A DNA stretch of 27,857 nt from Piscirickettsiaceae bacterium (lineage in GTDB: Bacteria; Pseudomonadota; Gammaproteobacteria; PS1; Pseudothioglobaceae): positions 1 to 27,857 of the forward strand of contig DTVJ01000074.1 of assembly GCA_012963565.1 (NCBI GenBank). The letters run 5' to 3'. Below the pieces are notes generated by a model. The model had not been told where the DNA came from. It ran no database searches and worked only from the letters and a program-made list of their open reading frames with translations. Below, piece by piece: positions 22,840 through 27,857 of the stretch (position 1 is its first letter; each line of letters opens with the position of its first letter). Made by a program: the position numbers and the translations under genes.

Positions 22840-23810
22840 AATTGCTGTAAAAATTCCTCAAGTAATTGATATTGATGAGCGTGATCTTTGATTTTATTAA
22901 CTTTCTTCCAGAAAGTTTGACCATTCTTTTCATCAAGGTGAGTAGCATACCAAAAAATATGCTTTCTGGCTAACTGAGTGCCTAAATTTTCCCCATAAAA
23001 TTGATGGATTTGCTTAATATGCTTCAAAATAGTTTGTTTTTTGTCATTGAGTGGGATATTTGGTGCTTTTTTACCTGTTTTTAGGTAGTGATTAATTTGG
23101 TGAATAATCCATGGGTTGCCTTGGGTAGCTCGACCAATCATCACTCCATTTGCACCAGTGTATTGTAAGACTTGCTGTGCTTTTTTACCCGACGTGATAT
23201 CACCATTGGCAATCACCGGAATATTAACCTGATCAATCACCTGCTTAATGGTTTCGTATTCAGCCTCACCTTTGTATTTATCTTCACGAGTTCGACCGTG
23301 GACACTGAGCATTTGAATGCCAGCGTCTTGTGCAATTTTTGCGATTATGGGTGCATTTTTATTACTGACGTTCCATCCTGTGCGCATTTTTAAAGTGACT
23401 GGAATATCGACAGCATTTACCACAGAGGTGAGAATATCCTTGACTAAATCTTCATCTTGCATGAGAGCAGAGCCAGCTGCTTTGTTGCAGACTTTTTTGG
23501 CAGGGCAACCCATATTAATATCAATAATGTCAGCACCAAAAGTGAGCGCTTGTCGAGCAGACTCAGCCAGTTCATCCGCTTCGGATCCGGCAATTTGGAT
23601 ACTGATGGGTGCAGGCTCACCTGAGAAATCTAACCGATGTTTGGATTTGCTGGTGTTGAGTAAGTGTTTTTGAATGATTACCATTTCGGAGGTGGTAAGT
23701 GCAGCCCCTTGTTCACGACATAAAGTTCTAAAGGGTTTATCACTGGTACCCGCCATTGGTGCAAGTAAGACCTGAGATTTTAAGACATAATCGCCAATTT
23801 GAATTGACAC
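22836..23810 (-). CDS. dusB: tRNA-dihydrouridine synthase B
   Basis: DusB reduces specific uridines in the tRNA D-loop to dihydrouridine with FMN and NADPH. The 324-residue TIM-barrel protein has LLAPMAGTSDKPFRTLCREQ, the Dus signature DINMGCPAKKVCNKAAGSAL (about 97-116, with the GCP cysteine 102), LKMRTGW, LSVHGRTRE, VIANGDI and GVMIGRATQGNPW, which place it in the DusB branch. The start is GTG at 23810, 3 bp after the def stop. It overlaps fis by four bases. Linkage to fis matches E. coli and supports the DusB name. Confidence 0.96.
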   Translation of the reverse strand: MSIQIGDYVLKSQVLLAPMAGTSDKPFRTLCREQGAALTTSEMVIIQKHLLNTSKSKHRLDFSGEPAPISIQIAGSEADELAESARQALTFGADIIDINMGCPAKKVCNKAAGSALMQDEDLVKDILTSVVNAVDIPVTLKMRTGWNVSNKNAPIIAKIAQDAGIQMLSVHGRTREDKYKGEAEYETIKQVIDQVNIPVIANGDITSGKKAQQVLQYTGANGVMIGRATQGNPWIIHQINHYLKTGKKAPNIPLNDKKQTILKHIKQIHQFYGENLGTQLARKHIFWYATHLDEKNGQTFWKKVNKIKDHAHQYQLLEEFLQQL

Positions 23811-23813
23811 GGA

Positions 23814-24308
23814 TTAGCTCTTGGTGGCCTTTTTGGTTTTTTCTAGTAGGCGTTTTTGCTTGAGTTTAGAGAGATGGTCAACAAACAAGATGCCGTTTAT
23901 ATGATCAATTTCATGCTGAATGCATACACCTAATAATTCATCAGCCTCTATCTCAAAGGTTTCGCCTTGCTCATTAAGTGCACGCACTTTAATATGGTTA
24001 GCACGCTTAACGCATTGATAATAATCGGGCACAGAAAGACAGCCTTCTTCCCAATCAATCTCACCATCTTTTTCAATAATTTTTGGATTGATTAAGCACA
24101 GTGGTTGATTCCTTTCATCAGAGATATCAATCACAATAATACGCTGATGATGATCAACTTGAGTGGCAGCTAGTCCAATACCGGGGGCTTGGTACATAGT
24201 TTCAAACATATCTTTGACCAGCACTCTGACCGACTCATCCACCACGTCAACTACTTTAGCGACAGTACGTAAGCGAGAATCGGGATAGTGAAGAATAGAG
24301 AGGATCAT
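23814..24308 (-). CDS. def: Peptide deformylase
   Basis: Removes the formyl group from the N-terminus of new proteins using an Fe2+ or similar metal. All three motifs of the 164-residue enzyme are intact: GIGLAATQ (43-50), EGCLS (88-92, metal ligand Cys90) and QHEIDH (131-136, metal ligands His132 and His136, catalytic Glu133). The ATG overlaps the nadB stop (ATGA). fmt, the formyltransferase gene that usually follows, is not here; dusB takes its place 3 bp downstream. Confidence 0.97.
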   Translation of the reverse strand: MILSILHYPDSRLRTVAKVVDVVDESVRVLVKDMFETMYQAPGIGLAATQVDHHQRIIVIDISDERNQPLCLINPKIIEKDGEIDWEEGCLSVPDYYQCVKRANHIKVRALNEQGETFEIEADELLGVCIQHEIDHINGILFVDHLSKLKQKRLLEKTKKATKS

Positions 24309-25864
24309 GGTTTGTGTATTATCGTATCAATGAGTTTGTCTGATTGTTCAGGATAGTCTATATTGTAGTGCAAACCACGACTTTCTGTTCTGTTAATTGC
24401 TGATTTGACAATGATTTGTGCGGTTTTTACTAAGTTTCTGAGTTCAATTAAATCACTTGAAATTAGATAAAGTCGATAATACTCATCCACCTCGATCTGG
24501 ATTTGAGCCAAACGTTTATCGGCAGAATTAAGACGTTTATTACTACGTACAATGCCAACAAAGTTCCACATGATACGTCTAATGTCATCCCACAGATGTG
24601 AGACCACCACCTTTTCTTTTGATGGGGCAACCTTCGATGCATCCCAATCATCAAAGCTTGGGTACTCAGTTTGTAAGGTTGATTGGTTGATATGGTTCGC
24701 ACATGATTTAGCAAATACAATACATTCTAATAACGAGTTGCTGGCCATACGATTGGCGCCATGTGCGCCTGTGTGTGCCACTTCTCCAACTGCATATAAA
24801 TTATCGATATTACTGTGTGCATTGGTATCGGTTTGAATGCCACCACAAGTGTAATGTGCAGCCGGCACCACAGGAATAGCTTCTTTGGAAATATCAATAC
24901 CGAAAGAGGAACATTTTTGATAAATGGTAGGAAAGCGTGCTTTGATCCAATCTTTATCTTTAAAAGAGATGTCTATATAAACACAATCAAAGCCATTGGT
25001 TTTCATTTCCGAGTCGATGGCTCTAGCGACAATATCACGTGGGGCTAGTTCGGCGCGATCATCATACTTATACATAAAAGATTCACCATTCGGTAGTATC
25101 AGTTTTCCACCCTCACCGCGCAATGCTTCAGAAATCAAAAAAGATTTGGCATGCGGATGATAAAGACAAGTTGGGTGGAATTGAGTAAATTCCATGTTAA
25201 CAATATTACAACCACCACGATAAGCCATGGCAATACCATCGCCAGTCGAGGTGTCTGGATTGGAGGTGTAAAGATAAGCTTTAGAGGCGCCACCCGTAGC
25301 AATAATAGTTTTATGAGCGATAAAACTTTCGACATAATTATTGGATTTGTTTAGGATGTAAGCACCATAACAGTCTTGATTTTGGGTGAGTAGATCAATG
25401 GCGATGAAGTTTTCAAATAGGGTGATATTTTTTTTAGCCCTGACAGTGTCAAATAAACTATTTTGGATAGATTGTCCGGTTTTATCGGCAACATGAGCCA
25501 CTCGTCGAGCGCTATGGCCGCCTTCAGTGGTAAGGTGATAATGATCAGCTTCACGTGTAAAGTGAACCCCTGCTTTTTCCAAAGAGTCAATCGCATCTGG
25601 CGCTTGCTCAACCATAAAACGGATGGCGTCTTTATTGCCTAAATTGACACCTGTCGATAAGGTGTCCTTAATGTGTGACTCAAAGTTGTCGTTAATGTCT
25701 AATACTGCTGATATGCCACCTTGTGCATAGTACGAACTACCCTCGAGAATTTTGTCTTTGGCAATTAATGCAATAGATAAATCATCTGACAATTGCAAGG
25801 CACTCATCAGTCCCGCGCTGCCGGTACCAATAATAAGAACATCAAAGTGGTGTTGTGTTGACAT
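24305..25864 (-). CDS. nadB: L-aspartate oxidase
   Basis: NadB oxidises L-aspartate to iminoaspartate, the first step of de novo NAD synthesis, using FAD and either O2 or fumarate as acceptor. The 519-residue protein has the N-terminal FAD motif VLIIGTGSAGLMSALQL, the flavin region SSYYAQGGISAVL, the substrate region TEGGHSARRVAHVADKTG, MEFTQFHPTCLY, SEALRGEGGKLI, RDIVARAID, HYTCGGIQTD, GEVAHTGAHGANRMASNSLLE and a C-terminal helical domain, all as in NadB rather than SdhA. nadA and nadC are not adjacent. It heads a very tight nadB-def-dusB-fis run (4-bp, 3-bp and 4-bp joins), and follows the RND exporter gene by 29 bp. Confidence 0.97.
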   Translation of the reverse strand: MSTQHHFDVLIIGTGSAGLMSALQLSDDLSIALIAKDKILEGSSYYAQGGISAVLDINDNFESHIKDTLSTGVNLGNKDAIRFMVEQAPDAIDSLEKAGVHFTREADHYHLTTEGGHSARRVAHVADKTGQSIQNSLFDTVRAKKNITLFENFIAIDLLTQNQDCYGAYILNKSNNYVESFIAHKTIIATGGASKAYLYTSNPDTSTGDGIAMAYRGGCNIVNMEFTQFHPTCLYHPHAKSFLISEALRGEGGKLILPNGESFMYKYDDRAELAPRDIVARAIDSEMKTNGFDCVYIDISFKDKDWIKARFPTIYQKCSSFGIDISKEAIPVVPAAHYTCGGIQTDTNAHSNIDNLYAVGEVAHTGAHGANRMASNSLLECIVFAKSCANHINQSTLQTEYPSFDDWDASKVAPSKEKVVVSHLWDDIRRIMWNFVGIVRSNKRLNSADKRLAQIQIEVDEYYRLYLISSDLIELRNLVKTAQIIVKSAINRTESRGLHYNIDYPEQSDKLIDTIIHKP

Positions 25865-25893
25865 CGTTAGACAATAAACCTGAATATGTTGAT

Positions 25894-27857
25894 TTAGATT
25901 TTAGGTTTAACCATTAAGATTAATTTTGGCAATAAAGTCAGGTTGGCCAATAAAGCACTTAGCATTGCGATAGCAGTAAATACACCAAAATAGATACTCG
26001 GGATAAAGTTAGATAAGGCTAAAATAAGGAAGCCTAACGTCACTGTAATCGAAGTATAGAACATGGCCAGACCAATACTGCCATGCGAGCGATACATAGT
26101 GGCTAAGTAATCACCATCTTTTTGAAATTCAGCTTTGAAACGGTGAATATAGTGAATGGCATTATCAACACCAATACCAATGGCAATGGCAGAGATGGTG
26201 ATGGTCATGAGATCTAGAGGAATGTTGAGTAGACCCATAATGCCAAGAATAAAGATTGATGGCAAAGTGTTAGGAATCAATGCCAAAATTGACAAACTAA
26301 CTGACTTAAACACAAATAAAAACATCACAAAAATCATAGCAAAAACCACAGCAATGGTTTTAATTTGCGAATTGAATAAGCTTTGTAGCATGTTGTTGTA
26401 CAGTATTAGCATACCCGTCATATGGAAGCTGTCTTCTCTAAAGCCTAAATCTTTCGATATATGTTGTTCAATCTTATTTATAAGCTCACTGCGTTTGAGC
26501 TCTTTGTTAGTTTCTCGAATGCGAACCACCATGCGTAGTTGGCCATTGTCTTCAGATAAATAAGGATCTAATACATGCTTCCTAGCGCTATCCGGGATTT
26601 GGCTTTTAACAATATTAAGAAAAAATCCATTCAATGGTTGGCCGTCGTTAGCTTCGGTCAAAATTTGCATTAGGGTGTCAATAGATAGCACCTTTCCTGT
26701 TTCATCTAAGCTATCTAAGTATTCATGGACTTTGTGAATATCAACGCGTAGGTCTTCATCAAACCAGTAGTCTTCAGCAAGATCATCAAAGATGATTTCA
26801 AGCGGAATGGTACCGCCAAGTTTTTCATCAATCAAGGTTAGACCTTGGTTGATTTCAGTGCTTTCTTTGAAGTAATCAATAAAGCGGTTCTCGACGCTGA
26901 GTTTGTTGATGCCAACACCTGCGACGCCAATAAATAACACCAACGCCACTAGTAGATGATTGCCAAATCTTTCAGTGAACTTGGCCAAGCCATATGTAAC
27001 ACCTAATTCAGTTTTGAATTGTTGAACCTTGGCTTTTGGTAAAAGGCTCATGATGATTGGGAAGGCTAAAAATGAAAGTACCAAGGCAATGGTCACGCCA
27101 ATCGACATCATCCAACCAAAATCAATCACAGGTCTGATACCACTTATGAGTAATGAACCAAAAGCGGCAATGGTGGTGAGTGTGGTGAACAAACACGGCT
27201 TAAACATTTGTTCTAAGGTATTTTTAATCAATTGTCGATATTCTAAATCTGGATCGTTTTGTGCTAATTCTCGATAGCGAACCACCAAGTGAATGGTCAC
27301 TGATAACGTCATTACTAATAGCAGTGAGAAGAAATTAGAAGAGATAACCGTGACTTTCCAACCTAAAAATGCCAAGACACCAGTCATCATTAGCGCGCCA
27401 GTAATACTAATACCAATAGGCATAAGCACCCAGCGAATACCTCTGAAAATCAGCGCTAGAATAAGGGTCATTAGCCCAATCACTGCCAAACTAAAGATAA
27501 TTAGATCGCTACTGATATAGCTAATAATATCTGTGGTAATCATTGGTAAGCCGCCTAAGAATAAGCTAGCTTTATCTCTATACTGATCAATGGTAGAGCG
27601 AATAGTGGCAATGGTTTTAGCTTGTAAGTTGCCTTGTATAGTCGTATCTTTGAGTACTTGTTTTTCAATACTTGTTAGTTTGGCCAATTCGTCTTTTGAG
27701 AGTTGATTGTCTGCTCTTTTAAGGCGCATCCTATCACGCTGTTGGCGTCGCTCTTTAAATCGAATGTTGCTTTTGAGAGCGACTAACATTGCGGTGGTTT
27801 TACCATCACTACTGACTAAATTATTGCCATATAAAGGCGAGCTTTTGAACTCATCGC
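25894..27857 (-). CDS. RND-superfamily (MMPL-type) exporter, 5' part cut by right edge
   Basis: The minus-strand frame is open from the right edge (YGNNLVSSDGKTTAMLVALK lies before the first in-window ATG candidate at 27789), so the gene starts outside the window; about 654 residues are visible. It is a two-repeat RND membrane protein of the predicted-exporter group (COG1033, MMPL). The first repeat has about five membrane segments around SVTIHLVVRYRELAQ, then a periplasmic domain (VENRFIDYFKESTEINQGL onward), then the second repeat ending with AIAIGIGVDNAIHYIHRFKAEF, the typical RND motif. The substrate is unknown; relatives move lipids, hopanoids or hydrophobic compounds. No membrane-fusion or outer-membrane partner is in view. 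Confidence 0.9.
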   Translation of the reverse strand, partial: DEFKSSPLYGNNLVSSDGKTTAMLVALKSNIRFKERRQQRDRMRLKRADNQLSKDELAKLTSIEKQVLKDTTIQGNLQAKTIATIRSTIDQYRDKASLFLGGLPMITTDIISYISSDLIIFSLAVIGLMTLILALIFRGIRWVLMPIGISITGALMMTGVLAFLGWKVTVISSNFFSLLLVMTLSVTIHLVVRYRELAQNDPDLEYRQLIKNTLEQMFKPCLFTTLTTIAAFGSLLISGIRPVIDFGWMMSIGVTIALVLSFLAFPIIMSLLPKAKVQQFKTELGVTYGLAKFTERFGNHLLVALVLFIGVAGVGINKLSVENRFIDYFKESTEINQGLTLIDEKLGGTIPLEIIFDDLAEDYWFDEDLRVDIHKVHEYLDSLDETGKVLSIDTLMQILTEANDGQPLNGFFLNIVKSQIPDSARKHVLDPYLSEDNGQLRMVVRIRETNKELKRSELINKIEQHISKDLGFREDSFHMTGMLILYNNMLQSLFNSQIKTIAVVFAMIFVMFLFVFKSVSLSILALIPNTLPSIFILGIMGLLNIPLDLMTITISAIAIGIGVDNAIHYIHRFKAEFQKDGDYLATMYRSHGSIGLAMFYTSITVTLGFLILALSNFIPSIYFGVFTAIAMLSALLANLTLLPKLILMVKPKI

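Noticed and set aside
25894..27789. RND gene as complete, starting at ATG 27789
   Set aside because: The frame is open to the edge and the residues before 27789 fit the MMPL family, so the gene is partial.

Overview
The window looks like a low-GC (roughly 40% by eye), compact gammaproteobacterial chromosome segment. Products resemble Escherichia coli housekeeping proteins closely (AcnB, PurB, TsaD, DgkA, LptB, DbpA, Fis), and two classical gammaproteobacterial arrangements are present: 6S RNA directly upstream of the 5-formyltetrahydrofolate cyclo-ligase gene, and dusB-fis. The AT-rich base composition, tight packing and a divergent pair of SulP anion transporters, one of them close to the cyanobacterial bicarbonate transporter BicA, would fit a marine autotrophic sulfur oxidiser such as the SUP05/Thioglobus group. 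That placement is inference; no sulfur-oxidation or carbon-fixation enzyme is in view. There are no mobile elements, CRISPR arrays, phage genes or tRNA/rRNA genes.

Layout. 1-1885 (-) is aconitase B, cut by the left edge, divergent from purB (1952-3328, +). rpsP and rimM follow (3376-4357, +), but trmD and rplS, the usual next genes, are absent. In their place are a convergent exported alginate-lyase-like protein (4367-5590, -), a strong hairpin terminator, and a BicA-like SulP transporter (5731-7335, -). The BicA-like gene is divergent from a second SulP transporter (7527-9284, +). truA (-) is followed by a long + strand run: dgkA, a BirA without its DNA-binding domain, lptB, tsaD, hisA, rnfH, a CorC-type CBS protein, a DsbD_2/TauE-like membrane protein, pmbA (tldE) and a UbiH-family monooxygenase (10116-18234). 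Several of these neighbours overlap by a few bases.

From 18218 to 18990 the minus strand carries 6S RNA followed by the 5-formyl-THF cyclo-ligase gene. The 200-odd bases before the DEAD-box helicase dbpA (19207-20592, +) have interleaved inverted repeats and may be a structured leader. From the right edge down to 20597, everything is on the minus strand and tightly packed: an RND/MMPL exporter (cut by the right edge), nadB, def, dusB, fis, purH and a small unknown protein.

Functionally the window is mostly core metabolism (TCA cycle, purine, histidine, NAD, one-carbon and quinone pathways) and translation or RNA maturation (S16, RimM, TruA, TsaD, DusB, deformylase, DbpA, 6S RNA). I found no obvious new multi-gene system. 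The best leads are the dbpA leader, the BicA/SulP pair, the altered biotinyl-AMP loop in BirA, the Ala/Glu-rich extension of ribosomal protein S16, the alginate-lyase-like protein with a missing catalytic motif, and the unknown protein after purH.
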